Origin: Mycolicibacterium holsaticum DSM 44478 = JCM 12374
GTDB lineage: Bacteria > Actinomycetota > Actinomycetes > Mycobacteriales > Mycobacteriaceae
Reading direction: 5' to 3'
NCBI RefSeq assembly: GCF_019645835.1
Contig: NZ_CP080998.1
Location: 1,860,001-1,924,000 of the forward strand
DNA length: 64,000 bases
Shown: positions 12,101 to 21,768 of the stretch, piece after piece
Position numbering within the stretch: the first letter of the stretch is position 1
Layout: each line of letters opens with the position of its first letter
The notes under the pieces: generated by a model
Database searches by the model: none
Told to the model about the DNA's origin: nothing
What the model saw: the letters and a program-made list of their open reading frames with translations, nothing else
Program-made: the position numbers and the translations under genes

Positions 12101-13994
12101 CGTGTTCGGCAACGGCATGCTGTTGTCCAAGCACATTCGCCTGCTCGCAGCGTTCGACCACCGGCACATCTTCATCGACCCCGATCCCGATGCCACCCGT
12201 TCGTGGGACGAGCGCAAGCGCCTCTTCGACCTTCCCCGGTCCAGTTGGGAGGACTACGACACCTCGTTGATCAGCGCGGGCGGCGGCGTGTTCACCAGGG
12301 AGCAGAAGTCCATTTCGGTGAGCCCGCAGGCGCGCGCCGCGCTCGGTATCGACGACTCCGTCGAGGAACTCACACCGCCGAACCTCATCAAGGCCATCCT
12401 CAAGGCGCCCGCCGACCTGCTGTTCAACGGTGGGATCGGCACCTACATCAAGGCCGAGACGGAATCGGACGCCGACGTCGGCGACCGGGCCAACGACCCG
12501 GTGCGCGTCAACGGAAACCAGGTGCGCGCCAAGGTGATCGGTGAGGGCGGCAATCTCGGGGTGACGCCGCTGGGCCGTGTCGAGTTCGACCTCGCTGGCG
12601 GCAGAATCAACACCGACGCGCTGGACAACTCCGCCGGCGTGGACTGCTCTGACCACGAGGTCAACATCAAGATCCTGATCGATTCGCTGGTCACCGCCGG
12701 CAAGGTCAACCCGCAGGACCGTGCCGACCTGCTGCTGTCGATGACCGACGAAGTCGGCGAGATGGTGCTCGATGACAACAAGGACCAGAACGATCTCATG
12801 GGCACCAGCCGGGCCAACGCGGCCAGCCTGCTCTCGGTGCATGCCCGCATGCTCAAGGACTTCGTCAGCGAGCGCGGCCTGAACCGCGAACTGGAGGCGC
12901 TGCCGTCCGAGAAGGAGATCAGGCGACGCGCCGAGGCCGGTATCGGCCTGACCTCACCTGAACTCGCGACGCTGATGGCACACGTCAAACTGGCGCTCAA
13001 AGACGATGTGCTGGCCAGTGATCTGCCCGATCAGGAGGCGTTCGCCTCGCGGTTGCCGTGGTACTTCCCGATAAAGCTGCGTGAGGCGTTCAGCAGCGAA
13101 ATCCGTGGGCACCAACTGCGCCGCGAGATAGTCACGACCATGCTCGTCAACGACGTCGTCGACGTCAGCGGCATCACCTACACCTACCGGATCACCGAAG
13201 ACGTCGGTGTCGGACCCGTCGATGCCGTGCGCAGCTATGCGGCCACCAACGCTATCTTCGGAATCAGCAAGCGGTGGAGGCGAATTCGCGCCACCGCTGA
13301 TCTAGGGGTATCGGTCGCGATCACCGACCGGATGACGCTGGATCTGCGCAGGCTCGTCGACCGGTCCGGTCGGTGGTTGCTCAACTATCGACCCCAACCG
13401 TTGGCGGTCGGTGCCGAGACGAACCGGTTTGCCGCGAAAGTCGAAGCGTTGACACCGCGGATGTCGGAGTGGTTACGCGGCGACGACAAGGCCATCGTCA
13501 ACCAGCACGCCGACGAGTTGCGCAGCGAAGGCATCCCAGAGGACCTCGCATATGTCAGCGCTGCCGGGCTGTACCAGTACAGCCTGCTCGACATCATCGA
13601 CATCGCCGACATCGTCGAGAGGGAGCCCGATGAGGTGGCCGACACCTATTTCGCGTTGATGGACCGCCTCGGCACCGACGGCCTGCTCACCGCGGTGTCG
13701 CGGTTAGCTCGCGATGACCGGTGGCATTCGCTGGCACGGCTGGCGATTCGCGACGACGTCTACGGGTCACTGCGAGTGTTGTGCTTCGATGTGCTGGCAG
13801 TCGGTGAGCCCAACGAGAGCGGCGAGGAGAAGATCGCGGAGTGGGAGATGACGAACAGCTCCCGGGTGAGCCGTGCCCGACGCACGCTTGCCGAGATATA
13901 CGAAAGTGATCAACACGACCTGGCGACGCTGTCGGTGGCGGCACGTCAGATTCGCAGCATGACGCGAACGAGTGGAACGGGGATTTCTGGGTGA
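9132..13994 (+). CDS. gdh: NAD-specific glutamate dehydrogenase, 180-kDa class
   Basis: About 1620 residues, matching the large L_180 NAD-GDH family (Rv2476c). The enzyme interconverts glutamate and 2-oxoglutarate plus ammonia. The catalytic part lies in the second half, with the typical [17 protein letters not shown] and [17 protein letters not shown] stretches, followed by the Rossmann-type NAD region ([15 protein letters not shown]). The N-terminal half carries the ACT-like regulatory segments. In mycobacteria GarA controls this enzyme by protein contact. The ATG at 9132 is favoured because CAGGAG lies six bases before it; a GTG at 9108 is an upstream alternative. The stop overlaps the next gene (GTGA). 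Confidence 0.96.
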   Translation: MSVNPRSGDAGSTPSPALSQDIAARMASAYVSTYRGPHADAPESVSVTVPVNLAVHKAVSPGLLAAHYRLGQQRPVGSTRVAVYTSDDAGGFGPALQIVTDQTALVMDSVTVLLHRFGVAYTAIMNPVMLAHRGPAGDLLDLRPAAEAADVRDGVQEAWIHVQLAPTVDTKAVANVAQALPTVLEDARQVALDTDALAATLDDLARQVDTDTGGRFPGQDRGDVAALLRWLGDGYFVLLGYQRCQVDDGRSSVDPSSRLGVLRSRRDVLQGLTKPGELLSLAQATIPSYLRYGAYPYIVVVREQSGHTAIEHRFVGLFSVAATNANVLEIPLISRRVREALALSQRDPNHPDQLLLDIIQTIPRSELFALSAQDLLDMVKDVVDLGSRRRTLLFLRVDSLAHFVSCLVYLPRDRYTTAVRLEMQDILVRELGGVSIEYTARVSESPWAVVHFTVRMPDDTRRQDIDTTADNKNSIQGLLTEAARTWADRLIGAVRAGSIDQASAEHYATAFNDFYKEAVQPSDAIEDIAIIEELQDDSITPVLIDLSDEGAAQLTLYLGGRSASLSDLLPILQSMGVVVLEERPFTVVRPDGLQVWIYQFKIVPHVSVPRPAPGPERDSTAERFADAVTAIWHGSAEVDRFNELVLRAGLTWQQVAVLRSYTKYLRQAGFLYSQAHIESVLNDNAHTTRSLIELFEALFYPAEQDEHAPKRGTAQAAAAAVAADIDALVSLDTDRVLRAFASMIQATLRTNYFVSQENSARQQNVLSFKLDAGLIDELPLPRPRFEIFVYSPRVEGVHLRFGHVARGGLRWSDRREDFRTEILGLVKAQAVKNAVIVPVGAKGGFVVKQPPLATGDEAADRETQRNEGVACYKLFISGLLDVTDNVDKTTGDIVPPADVVRRDGDDAYLVVAADKGTATFSDIANEVAHSYGFWLGDAFASGGSVGYDHKAMGITAKGAWESVKRHFREMGVDTQAEDFTVVGIGDMSGDVFGNGMLLSKHIRLLAAFDHRHIFIDPDPDATRSWDERKRLFDLPRSSWEDYDTSLISAGGGVFTREQKSISVSPQARAALGIDDSVEELTPPNLIKAILKAPADLLFNGGIGTYIKAETESDADVGDRANDPVRVNGNQVRAKVIGEGGNLGVTPLGRVEFDLAGGRINTDALDNSAGVDCSDHEVNIKILIDSLVTAGKVNPQDRADLLLSMTDEVGEMVLDDNKDQNDLMGTSRANAASLLSVHARMLKDFVSERGLNRELEALPSEKEIRRRAEAGIGLTSPELATLMAHVKLALKDDVLASDLPDQEAFASRLPWYFPIKLREAFSSEIRGHQLRREIVTTMLVNDVVDVSGITYTYRITEDVGVGPVDAVRSYAATNAIFGISKRWRRIRATADLGVSVAITDRMTLDLRRLVDRSGRWLLNYRPQPLAVGAETNRFAAKVEALTPRMSEWLRGDDKAIVNQHADELRSEGIPEDLAYVSAAGLYQYSLLDIIDIADIVEREPDEVADTYFALMDRLGTDGLLTAVSRLARDDRWHSLARLAIRDDVYGSLRVLCFDVLAVGEPNESGEEKIAEWEMTNSSRVSRARRTLAEIYESDQHDLATLSVAARQIRSMTRTSGTGISG

Positions 13995-14401
13995 ATGGCT
14001 TTGTGGCGCCGGTGCACGTGCGGTGGTCAGACATCGACATGTACCAGCACATCAACCACGCCACCATGGTGACCATTCTCGAAGAGGCCCGTATCCCGTT
14101 TCTGCGTGAACCGTTCGGCCCTGAGATCCAAACCATCGGACTGCTGATCGCCGACGTCAACATCTCCTACAAAGCGCAACTGCGGCTGGTGGACTCGCCG
14201 CTTCAGGTGACCATGTGGTCAAAGCGCGTGCGCGCCGTCGACTTCACCATCGGCTACGAGGTGAGGTCGGTCAACGCGTCGCCGGACTCCAAGCCGGCCG
14301 TGATCGCCGATACACAACTGGCCGCGGTCCATATCAAAGAGCAGCGATTGCAACGACTGTCGCCCAACCAGCAGGAGTACTTGCGGCGTTGGTCCCGATG
14401 A
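13991..14401 (+). CDS. Hotdog-fold acyl-CoA thioesterase (4HBT family)
   Basis: 136 residues. The N-terminal [17 protein letters not shown] is the 4-hydroxybenzoyl-CoA thioesterase signature, with the Asp and the HxNN-like turn. It hydrolyses an acyl-CoA thioester of unknown chain. The GTG start overlaps the gdh stop by four bases, and its own TGA overlaps the next ATG, so it is coupled on both sides. The positional counterpart is Rv2475c. The physiological substrate cannot be read from the sequence. Confidence 0.85.
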   Translation: MNGFVAPVHVRWSDIDMYQHINHATMVTILEEARIPFLREPFGPEIQTIGLLIADVNISYKAQLRLVDSPLQVTMWSKRVRAVDFTIGYEVRSVNASPDSKPAVIADTQLAAVHIKEQRLQRLSPNQQEYLRRWSR

Positions 14402-15048
14402 CCTTGACCGAACGCGGCATCTGGCTCGACGGTGTGACTCATCGCGACGACCTCGCCACGTTCACCGACCGCGTCCTGCGACTCGACGAAGCCGCGGTGA
14501 TCAGGTTGCGGCAGCGTTCCGACGAGCACATCGTCGCTTGGGCGGCAACAGGGTTCGATGTGCTCGCCAGCCGGGTGGTCGGCGGTCGGGTCACACCGGT
14601 CGACTTGGCGGTCGGCGCCGACGCGCTGGCCGCGGGCCTGGCCGCGATGGCGCCCGACGGTCGCGTGGAGCCGGGCTTTCCGATGGACTCCGCGTGGCGC
14701 GGCGCGCTACCGCCCCAGACGGGTTTCGGGCACCTCGACGATGTGCCTGCCCGCGTCGTACTGGATCTGGCCGAACAGGGCGGCGCGCTGGCCAAAGAAC
14801 ACTCCAGCGCCCACGGACCGCCGGTCTCCCTGCTGGATCAGAATGTGATGTCGGTCAGTGCAGGTGAGGACAGCGTCGGCATTCCCATGCGCTGCGTATT
14901 CGCCCTGACCGCAATGGGTTTTCTGCCGCAGACGCTGGCCGAGGACGAGATCGTGCGGGTGCGGGCGCATCCGATGTGGTTGCGTATCGACGCACGGTTC
15001 GGCTCGGTGTACCGGCGCCGCGGCACCCCCGCTGTGGTGCTGCGCTGA
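14398..15048 (+). CDS. Conserved protein of unknown function (Rv2474c-like)
   Basis: 216 residues, starting at the ATG that overlaps the thioesterase stop. It has no signal peptide, no clear membrane segment and no motif I can name. Length and position match Rv2474c of M. tuberculosis, which follows the thioesterase there too. Notable stretches are LLDQNVMSVSAGED and RCVFALTAMGFL in the C-terminal half. It is the last backbone gene before the accessory block; the next 136 bp hold no obvious operator of the TTTGATCAAA type. Confidence 0.75.
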   Translation: MTLTERGIWLDGVTHRDDLATFTDRVLRLDEAAVIRLRQRSDEHIVAWAATGFDVLASRVVGGRVTPVDLAVGADALAAGLAAMAPDGRVEPGFPMDSAWRGALPPQTGFGHLDDVPARVVLDLAEQGGALAKEHSSAHGPPVSLLDQNVMSVSAGEDSVGIPMRCVFALTAMGFLPQTLAEDEIVRVRAHPMWLRIDARFGSVYRRRGTPAVVLR

Positions 15049-15184
15049 CTTTGCCCCGCGAGCTGCGCCGAAATCTGTGCACGATCGCGATGCTTCGCGG
15101 ATAGTGGTGCGGCTAATCGGATAGCAGCGCTATGGGCGGGAACGCTAACTTCTGACTCGTGATCTCAGCACATCGGGAGCCCAG

Positions 15185-16900
15185 TTGAGCACGCATGACC
15201 ACATCACGATAGTTGGTGCCGGTCAGTCGGGCCTGCAACTGGCCATCGGCTTGCTTGCACACAACTATCACGTCCGTGTGATCAGCGACCGCACTCCAGC
15301 GGAGATCGCCGCCGGCGCAGTGACATCGAGTCAGGGCATGTTCGGCCGTGCGCTTCGCCACGAGCGGGCCCTTGGGTTGGATCTGTGGCGGGACGAGGCG
15401 CCGTCGATCGGCGCCGTATCGATGACGATCGCGAACCAGCCGGGTGAACCGGTGCCATCCATCAGGTGGACGGGCCAACTCGGCGCCGTCGCGCAGTCGG
15501 TGGATCAACGAGTCAAGATACCTCGATACATCGACGAATTCATCCGGCGCGGCGGCGAATTCGTCGTAGGTAAGGCCGACGTCGGCGATATCGAGGCGTA
15601 TGCCAGGGAGTCAGACCTCGTCGTGATCGCGGCAGGCAAGGGCGATGTCGCCAGCCTATTCACCCGCGACAGCGCGCGTTCCACGTACGACAAGCCGCAA
15701 CGTGCCACCGCGCTGACCTATGTGCACGGAATGGATCCGCAGCCCGCAGAGGTGTCCTACAACATCTTGCCGGGCGTTGGTGAGTACTTCGTCTTTCCCG
15801 CTCTGACGCTGGGCGGTCTCTGCAGCATCATGGTTTTCTCGGGGGTGATCGGCGGTCCGATGGACTGCTGGAACGATGTGAGGTCGGCATCGGACCATCT
15901 GGAAATCTCGAAGCGCATCCTGACCGAGTTCTTGCCGTGGGAGGCGGATCGATGCCACCACATCGCGCTGACCGACGAACACGGGGTGATGTCGGGACGT
16001 CTGACACCGGTGGTTCGGCATCCCGTGGCTGTGCTGCCCTCGGGAGCCGAGGTGCTCGGAATGGCTGATGTGGTGGTGCTCAACGATCCGCTGACCGGGC
16101 AGGGATCGAACAACGCGAGCAAGAGCGCCGCCATCTATCTGGACGCGATCTCTGCGCACGACGGGCGCGCATTTGACCGGGAATTCATGCAGCGCACTTT
16201 CGAGCGCTACTGGGATTATGCGCAATACGTTACGAAGTGGACGAACGCGATGCTCGAGCCGCCGGAACCGTACGCCATCCAACTGCACATCGCGGCCACG
16301 CAGCACCCCGAGATCGGCGACCGCTTCGCCAACGGTCTTGACTACCCACCGGATTTCTTCTCGTGGTATCTGGACGCGGAGAACGCCGCGGCGTACTTGG
16401 CCAGCCTGAGCCGGCCCGAGTTTGACCCTCGTGATCTGCGACGTGCCCTCGGGCAGTTCGCGACCGGGGTCAACGTTGTGACGGCTCGAGATCTCGACGG
16501 CACACCCGTCGGGATGACCGTCAACTCATTCTCCTCGGCATCGCTGGATCCGCCGATGGTGACCTGGTGTGTTCGTCGCGATGCGCCGAGCGCGCGAGCG
16601 TTCACCACCGCATCGCATTTCGCTGTGCATGTTCTGGATGCCGCACATGCGCACCTTGCCCACCAGTTCTCAAAACCCGCGCCGGACAAGTTCGCTGGAG
16701 TGGAGGTCGTCAACGGCCTTGGCGATACGCCCGTGCTGGTGGGTGCGATCGCGCATTTCGAGTGCCGCAACGTGCGGACGGTTGATGTCGGCGATCACAT
16801 CATGTTGATAGGTGAAGTCGAGCGCTACGAGGCGCGCGGAGGTGAACCCTTGATCTTCCACTCGGGCGGCTTTCGGTGCCTCTCGGCGATCGCGAACTGA
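15185..16900 (+). CDS. Fused styrene/indole monooxygenase-flavin reductase (StyA2B type)
   Basis: 571 residues. Residues 1-410 or so are a StyA-like group E flavin monooxygenase: the FAD fingerprint G11-A-G13-Q-S-G16 follows a beta strand, and DPLTGQGSNNASKSA near residue 300 is the second flavin motif. Residues about 414-571 are a StyB/HpaC-like flavin reductase with QFATGVNVVTA, SFSSASLDPPM and GDH near 536-538. One chain can thus reduce flavin with NADH and epoxidise styrene- or indole-like substrates, as described for StyA2B of Rhodococcus opacus 1CP. TTG at 15185 with GGGAG five bases upstream is the only well-placed start. No free reductase gene is nearby, so this domain may also feed the unfused StyA at 30.4 kb. 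Confidence 0.85.
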   Translation: MSTHDHITIVGAGQSGLQLAIGLLAHNYHVRVISDRTPAEIAAGAVTSSQGMFGRALRHERALGLDLWRDEAPSIGAVSMTIANQPGEPVPSIRWTGQLGAVAQSVDQRVKIPRYIDEFIRRGGEFVVGKADVGDIEAYARESDLVVIAAGKGDVASLFTRDSARSTYDKPQRATALTYVHGMDPQPAEVSYNILPGVGEYFVFPALTLGGLCSIMVFSGVIGGPMDCWNDVRSASDHLEISKRILTEFLPWEADRCHHIALTDEHGVMSGRLTPVVRHPVAVLPSGAEVLGMADVVVLNDPLTGQGSNNASKSAAIYLDAISAHDGRAFDREFMQRTFERYWDYAQYVTKWTNAMLEPPEPYAIQLHIAATQHPEIGDRFANGLDYPPDFFSWYLDAENAAAYLASLSRPEFDPRDLRRALGQFATGVNVVTARDLDGTPVGMTVNSFSSASLDPPMVTWCVRRDAPSARAFTTASHFAVHVLDAAHAHLAHQFSKPAPDKFAGVEVVNGLGDTPVLVGAIAHFECRNVRTVDVGDHIMLIGEVERYEARGGEPLIFHSGGFRCLSAIAN

Positions 16901-16915
16901 AGGGGCGCGCGCACC

Positions 16916-17953
16916 TCAGCCGCGGAGGGTTTCGGATGGGGATTCGCCGAACCTGCGGCGGTATTCGACGGAGAAGCGGCCCAGATGCATGAAACCGGCC
17001 TCCAGCGCCACTTCGGTAACGGTGACATTCGACGCTGGGTCAGCGGCCACCAGCGCATCCCGAGCCCGTCTCAGGCGGACGTCGCGCAGATACTCCATCG
17101 GCGAACAACCGACATGAACCTGAAAGCCACGTTGCAGTGCACTTGCGCTGACGCCGGCGTGGGCGGCCAGGCGGGCGGTGGTGATCGCGCGGTTGGGCGC
17201 TGTCTCAATGAATTCCACTGCGCTCCTGATAGCGCGTGGGGGTACGGCCCGGGCGTCGGAATGCAGGGCCGTCGAGTAGTTGTGAGGCTGCGCAGTCAGC
17301 AGACCGGTCAGGATCAGTGTTTCCAGTTCGGTAGCCATCAGCGACGAATGGACCAAGCTCTCGTCGCGGCGAAGCTCAGCGACCAGCAAGTCGATCGTCG
17401 CGCGCCAACTTCGTCCAGGGCCTGTGTCAAGCGGCATTCCGAGTGAGAACTGAATCGGAGCTTTGACCCGGCGGCCCAACAAGGACTCCAGGTGCCGCTG
17501 TAGCACGTCGTCGTCGACACGCACGGCGACCTCCGAGCAGTCGGCTTGCCATCGCATCTCACAGCGTCGTCGTGAATTCGCGACGGACGCGAAGCTCGGG
17601 GTCGAAACGAGTTCCTCGTCGGCTGTGGCGATGGCGGCGCAACCCTGTAATGGCATCTGCACCAAGTGAAACGGTCTCGCCGATGGCGCCACGTCAATGA
17701 GGACGGGTGCGCCGTACTTGATCCAGACGAGTTGAATCCTGCCGATGGCATGGACACGTACAGCCGCATCGAGCGCCCAGCCGCGTTCGACATCAAGGGA
17801 ATGCGGCGCGAGAAGGTCGGTCAGCAAGGCCTGGATCTGATCGTCGTCTTCGATGCGGTCGAGGTCGAGCAGCGTGGCACCCTGCGTTTGACACGCCGGC
17901 GTGCTGGCGGATCGAGCATCCGTCAGCGATGAAGGCCGTGCCGGGCGGGCCAC
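16916..17953 (-). CDS. AraC-family transcriptional regulator
   Basis: 345 residues. The C-terminal 100 or so carry two helix-turn-helix motifs of the AraC family (RLAAHAGVSASALQRGFQ and EVALEAGFMHLGRFSVEYRRRFGESP). The N-terminal part resembles the AraC-binding-like ligand domain seen in AlkS/FeaR-type regulators of aromatic catabolism. It converges on the fused monooxygenase gene (15 bp between stops) and diverges from the SDR gene. The GTG at 17953 is the most upstream credible start and has no clear ribosome site, which fits a leaderless or near-leaderless mRNA. TTGACG on this strand (17979-17984) lies next to the TTTGATCAAA operator. It is a probable activator responding to the substrate; the effector is unknown. 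Confidence 0.82.
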   Translation of the reverse strand: MARPARPSSLTDARSASTPACQTQGATLLDLDRIEDDDQIQALLTDLLAPHSLDVERGWALDAAVRVHAIGRIQLVWIKYGAPVLIDVAPSARPFHLVQMPLQGCAAIATADEELVSTPSFASVANSRRRCEMRWQADCSEVAVRVDDDVLQRHLESLLGRRVKAPIQFSLGMPLDTGPGRSWRATIDLLVAELRRDESLVHSSLMATELETLILTGLLTAQPHNYSTALHSDARAVPPRAIRSAVEFIETAPNRAITTARLAAHAGVSASALQRGFQVHVGCSPMEYLRDVRLRRARDALVAADPASNVTVTEVALEAGFMHLGRFSVEYRRRFGESPSETLRG

Positions 17954-17992
17954 GTATACAGATAAGCACAGAGCCCGCCGTCAAGTATCGAA

Positions 17993-18054
17993 TTTGATCA
18001 AAATAGTCGTTGGAACAAGCATAAGCGGCATTGACGACGCCGATTTTGATCATA
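17993..18054. promoter_or_regulatory. Twin operator 1 (TTTGATCAAA pair) between araC and the SDR gene
   Basis: A perfect TTTGATCAAA occupies 17993-18002 and a one-mismatch copy TTTGATCATA occupies 18045-18054. Their centres are 52 bp apart. The second copy falls between the proposed -35 and -10 of the SDR promoter, and the first lies just upstream of the TTGACG of the leftward araC promoter. This is the layout of a repressor bound to both promoters, possibly with DNA looping or side-by-side dimers. The likely binder is one or both of the GntR proteins encoded nearby. Confidence 0.7.
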
Positions 18055-18060
18055 TACGGT
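18031..18060 (+). promoter_or_regulatory. Candidate sigma-A promoter of the SDR gene
   Basis: TTGACG at 18031-18036 and TACGGT at 18055-18060 are separated by 18 bp and fit the mycobacterial TTGAC/TANNNT pattern. The operator copy TTTGATCATA fills the end of the spacer, so a bound repressor would block polymerase. Predicted transcription starts near 18067, leaving a leader of about 70 bases. Confidence 0.5.
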
Positions 18061-18139
18061 CACAGTGAGTTCGCGGCGAAAACATGCACCGGGGGTGCGC
18101 CGCGGATCATCAAACCCTGCTACGGCGTGAGGAATTGAC

Positions 18140-18916
18140 TTGAAACTCGACGGCAAGGTCGCGATCGTCACGGGCACCGGCGCCGGCATAGGTCGTGCGA
18201 CAGTGCAGCGTTTAGCAGACGAAGGCTGTCGCCTGGTCGTCAACGACATCAACGACGATTACTTGCGTGCGCTTGTCGAGACGCTGCCGCCGTCCACGGT
18301 GCTGCCCGTCGCCGGCGACGCTTCGGTTGAGCAGACCGCCACCGCCCTTGTGGCGCAGGCCCTCGATGCGTACGGACGAGTCGACATTCTCGTCAACGCT
18401 GTTGGGAACATGTTCATCAAGGACCCGGTCGATATCACTGTGGACGAGTGGGATCGGGTGATGGCGGTGAACTTGCGCAGCGCCTTCTTGTGTTGCAAGG
18501 CAGTCCTGCCGACGATGATCGCGCAGCGGTCCGGAGCGATCGTCAACCTCGCGTCGATCTCGTCATACGTCGGTCAAGAGATCAACGGAGAAAGCACGAT
18601 CGCGTACAACGTCACCAAGGCCGCCGTTCGTCAGCTGACCACCTCACTGGCGACGCGGTACGCGCGGGATGGGGTCCGGGTCAATTGCGTCGTCCCTGGA
18701 CCGACTCGGACCATGGCCTTGCAGCACTTCTATGCCGGGATGCCACAGGAGCAGTCGGACGCTGTCTTCCAGGCCGTCGGTGAAGAAACCACCGCCATCG
18801 GTCGAAGCGCCGAGCCGGAGGAGATCGCGGCTGCTATCGCGTTTCTGGTATCCGACGACGCGTCGTACATGGTGGGCACCGCGCTCACGGTGGACGGTGG
18901 CTTCCTGGCGCGTTAG
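18140..18916 (+). CDS. Short-chain dehydrogenase/reductase
   Basis: 258 residues, a classical SDR. The NAD(P) loop is TGTGAGIG at residues 11-18, NAVGN is the NNAG-like motif, the catalytic serine lies in NLASISSYVG, and the YxxxK pair is Y156/K160 (YNVTK). The C-terminal MVGTALTVDGGFLA is typical. It oxidises or reduces an alcohol/ketone, here probably an intermediate of the surrounding pathway. TTG at 18140 is chosen because GAGGA lies six bases before it. It is a single-gene unit under twin operator 1 and converges with gntR (3 bp between stops). Substrate unknown. Confidence 0.85.
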   Translation: MKLDGKVAIVTGTGAGIGRATVQRLADEGCRLVVNDINDDYLRALVETLPPSTVLPVAGDASVEQTATALVAQALDAYGRVDILVNAVGNMFIKDPVDITVDEWDRVMAVNLRSAFLCCKAVLPTMIAQRSGAIVNLASISSYVGQEINGESTIAYNVTKAAVRQLTTSLATRYARDGVRVNCVVPGPTRTMALQHFYAGMPQEQSDAVFQAVGEETTAIGRSAEPEEIAAAIAFLVSDDASYMVGTALTVDGGFLAR

Positions 18917-18919
18917 CGC

Positions 18920-19588
18920 TTAGAACATGTCCTCGCCGCCGAGTTCACGGGCGACGAGGTTGGCGGTATACGCCAAATGCGTGCTGAGTTCGCGTGCGGC
19001 GACGCGAGGATTTCGCCTGGCGCAGGCGTCGATGATCCGCTCGTGCTCGAGCCGGCGCGCCTCGCGGTCGCCACGGTGCGGAATCGACACGAGCCGATAG
19101 CGCTCGCTGTTGACCCACAGCGGCATGATGAGTTTGGTCAACCACGGGGACCGGGCGGCCTCGTAGATCGCAAAGTGCAGCGCCGTGTGCGCTTCCCGCG
19201 ATGCCATGGTGTTCGCTGCAGTGGCGGTGTGCTCGTCCAGCGCTTTGCGCGCCTTTTCCTCGTCCTCGTCGGTGAAGCGGGATGCGGCCCGCTCCACAGC
19301 GAGTACCTCGAGCGCAAGCCGGGCTTCGTAGGTGTTGTACAGGTCATCGAGCGAGAAGCTGCCGACCCGCGCGCCGCGGCGAGGATCTTGTTCCACCAGC
19401 CCGAGCGACTCCAAGCTGAGCAGTGCGCCGCGGACCGGCATCATGCTCATCCCGAGCCGGTCGGCGAGCGCCTTCAGCCGAAGTGGTGAGCCAGGAGGAA
19501 GCTTGCCCGTGACGATCTCTTCCCGAAGGATCTCCACCGCGTCCTCGACCCTCGTCGTAGGCCTCGGCTTACTCGTAGTGCCGCTCAA
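18920..19588 (-). CDS. GntR-family (FCD) transcriptional regulator, first paralogue
   Basis: 222 residues. A winged helix (about residues 12-78) is followed by an all-helical FCD effector domain with the expected histidines (HTALHFAIYEAARSPWL and RLEHERIIDACARRNPRVAAREL). It closely resembles the regulator at 29364-30068: over 45 residues of the helix-turn-helix region I count about 36 identities. One deviation is MPVRGAL, where GntR proteins normally have VREAL at this point; the other paralogue keeps the Glu. It is the last gene of the long minus-strand operon, 56 bp after the VOC gene. It is a likely repressor of the TTTGATCAAA regulon. Confidence 0.88.
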   Translation of the reverse strand: MSGTTSKPRPTTRVEDAVEILREEIVTGKLPPGSPLRLKALADRLGMSMMPVRGALLSLESLGLVEQDPRRGARVGSFSLDDLYNTYEARLALEVLAVERAASRFTDEDEEKARKALDEHTATAANTMASREAHTALHFAIYEAARSPWLTKLIMPLWVNSERYRLVSIPHRGDREARRLEHERIIDACARRNPRVAARELSTHLAYTANLVARELGGEDMF

Positions 19589-19644
19589 AAACCCTTCTCC
19601 ATCCGCAGCGTCTGCGTCAGCACGGCAAAACCGTCATCGCCTCA

Positions 19645-20112
19645 CTATATGTCGCGGACCGTGTCCATACCCTGCGCCTTCCCCGACGGCGCACCCGCTG
19701 TGTCCGGCTCCACGAGCTCGACGGGCAGCCCGTCTGGGTCGAGCAGGAACACCCACATCGCGGCGGCGGTGTCGCTGTGCAACGGTGGGGACAGAAAGCG
19801 GACACCCTCGGCGCTGAGCCTGCGATGCCACGCCTGGATGTCGTCGACTTGCAGTGCGATATGCGCCGATCCGACATCGTGTTCCTCGGGTGCGCGTTGC
19901 TCACCGCTGACACCGTATTCGCGCAGTTCGAGACGCACCCCCGGCGCAGCCATGAAGGCGCAGCGCAGCCGCCCACCGATGCCGGCGGCATCGGCTACCA
20001 CGATGGTTCGTTCATGGGCAAAGCCCAGCGACCCGTAGAACGCCACCGAGCGCGGCAGGTCGGAAACAGTGAAGGAGACGTGATGCAACCCCGTCATGGT
20101 GCCGGCGGTCAC
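19645..20112 (-). CDS. VOC (glyoxalase/extradiol-fold) protein
   Basis: 155 residues, a single vicinal-oxygen-chelate unit: LHHVSFTVSDLPRSVAFYGSLGF at the start, a metal-ligand-like Glu in VRLELREYG, then a second half-module with HIALQVDDIQAWHRRLSAEG and LLDPDGLPVELVEPD. Such proteins act as isomerases, lyases or dioxygenases using a divalent metal. The GTG start overlaps the stop of the FAD hydroxylase (GTGA), so the two are coupled and may act on consecutive intermediates. The exact reaction is not evident. Confidence 0.78.
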   Translation of the reverse strand: MTAGTMTGLHHVSFTVSDLPRSVAFYGSLGFAHERTIVVADAAGIGGRLRCAFMAAPGVRLELREYGVSGEQRAPEEHDVGSAHIALQVDDIQAWHRRLSAEGVRFLSPPLHSDTAAAMWVFLLDPDGLPVELVEPDTAGAPSGKAQGMDTVRDI

Positions 20113-21728
20113 GCGGGTTCCTCCGCCACTGCCGCGAGGGACCTGCCGACGGCCGTCAGGTAGGCGGTGACAATCGCCGCGGGTTCCGCAGAGGTGATCG
20201 CCGCCGTGAAGTCATCGGGCCGCACGAGGTAGGTAGTGCCGCTCTTGGCGCCGAAGCGCTTGGTCAGGGTGCCTCGGACGTCAAAGTAGGTCCGGCCGCG
20301 GGCCCGGGAGTCAAGGGGGGCGTCCCGGCAGCTGATCAGAACCTGCGCGAGTCCGGGTGGGGGATCGGTGAGCAACGCCGCCTCTGCGGGCCAGTCGACG
20401 AATGTCAACGCGACGAATTCGCGGCCGAGCAGGCTGTGCAGGCGCCGGAGCCGTCCGTCGGGGCCGAAGATGCTGCCGTCGGGGACCCGGTCTCCGCGTG
20501 CGATCGGTGGGCGCAGAACCGGCTTGGTGTCGGGCGCCCGAAGGTAGTTGAGCCCGAGAAGCGAACCGTTGTATGCCGCCGCCCACCGGCGACGCGGGTC
20601 GCGCAGCGCCGCCTGGCGTCGCACCGCGCCGGCCGCATTGATCAACCGATTGCCGCTGACTTCCATGAAGCTGCGCTTGCGGTTCTGCATCGCCAAGGCG
20701 GTGCTGGCGATGATGGGCTGACGTTCGGCGCTGTAGGTGTCCAACAGCGCCGGGCCCGCCCAGCCCCGCAGCACCCAGGCCAGCTTCCAACCGAAGTTGA
20801 AGGCGTCCTCGAAGCCGGTATTGAGGCCAAGGCCGCCGATCGGCGTGACCAGATGGGCGGCGTCGCCGAGGAGGAACACTCGGTCGACGCGGAACCGATC
20901 CAGGACGCGTCCCTGAGATGAATACTGCGCCCAATCGAGCACCCGGAACGGCTGATCTGGCCCGAGCTCCTCCCGCAAGCGCTGATCGATTTCGGCATCG
21001 GTGAGTTCAGGGGTGTCTGCCGGTGCCGCCCAACCCAACCGCCAGAACTTCGGCAGGCGGATCCGGGTGAAAAATCCGTTGGCGTCGCAGAGATAGGACA
21101 GTGAATCCGGAGGGTGTCCGTCGTTGCCGCGGACGTCAGTCTCGGCGTTGACGACGATGAACTGCTCGGCCGGAGTGATCTCGCGGTAGCGCAAGCCTAG
21201 CTGGCGACGCACGGTACTTTTGCCACCGTCACATCCGAGAACGTAATCGGCCTCGTATTCGACAGTGCCGTTGTCGGTTTCCAGCGTGAGCAGACAGCCG
21301 TCGTCGCGTTGGCTCAGGGCGGTCAGCCGGTGCCCGAAGCGGACCTCGGCCCCAAGCTCCACCGCGCGTTGCAGCAGAATCGGCTCGAACTCATGTTGAG
21401 GCAAGTTCAAGAAGAACGGGAACGCGGTGTCCTGTTGGAGTTCAGTCATGTCGACACGCATCAACGGCGTTTCTGTTGTCCGCCTGATGAAGTCGACGCT
21501 CTCGATCCGGATGCCCGATTCGAGTACTTTGTCGATGATGCCGAGACGGTCGAAAAATTCCAACGCTCGCGGAACGACCGTGCCGGCTTTTGGTGCCGAC
21601 GACGTCATCGCGTCGTCTTCGAACACCGTCACGGAGATGCCGTGACAGGCCAGCCAGGCGGCGGCGCTGAGCCCCACCGGCCCGGCGCCGATGACGGCGA
21701 TCCTGTGCTCGTTCAACGTGTCGTTCAC
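20109..21728 (-). CDS. FAD-dependent aromatic hydroxylase (PheA/TfdB/MhpA type)
   Basis: 539 residues, group A flavoprotein monooxygenase. The FAD fingerprint GAGPVG lies near residues 14-19, the dual NADPH/FAD motif CDGGKSTVRRQLG near 190, and the third motif LLGDAAHLVTPIGGLGLNTGFEDAFN near 300. The extra C-terminal thioredoxin-like domain of about 150 residues is that of phenol and 3-(3-hydroxyphenyl)propionate hydroxylases. It adds OH ortho to a phenolic OH, making a substrate for ring cleavage, and so may supply the extradiol-type dioxygenase encoded at 34.7 kb. GTG start. Substrate specificity cannot be assigned. Confidence 0.85.
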   Translation of the reverse strand: MNDTLNEHRIAVIGAGPVGLSAAAWLACHGISVTVFEDDAMTSSAPKAGTVVPRALEFFDRLGIIDKVLESGIRIESVDFIRRTTETPLMRVDMTELQQDTAFPFFLNLPQHEFEPILLQRAVELGAEVRFGHRLTALSQRDDGCLLTLETDNGTVEYEADYVLGCDGGKSTVRRQLGLRYREITPAEQFIVVNAETDVRGNDGHPPDSLSYLCDANGFFTRIRLPKFWRLGWAAPADTPELTDAEIDQRLREELGPDQPFRVLDWAQYSSQGRVLDRFRVDRVFLLGDAAHLVTPIGGLGLNTGFEDAFNFGWKLAWVLRGWAGPALLDTYSAERQPIIASTALAMQNRKRSFMEVSGNRLINAAGAVRRQAALRDPRRRWAAAYNGSLLGLNYLRAPDTKPVLRPPIARGDRVPDGSIFGPDGRLRRLHSLLGREFVALTFVDWPAEAALLTDPPPGLAQVLISCRDAPLDSRARGRTYFDVRGTLTKRFGAKSGTTYLVRPDDFTAAITSAEPAAIVTAYLTAVGRSLAAVAEEPA

Positions 21729-21768
21729 CTTCCGTCCTTACTGCGAGATTCGGTCTCGGGTGCTGGGC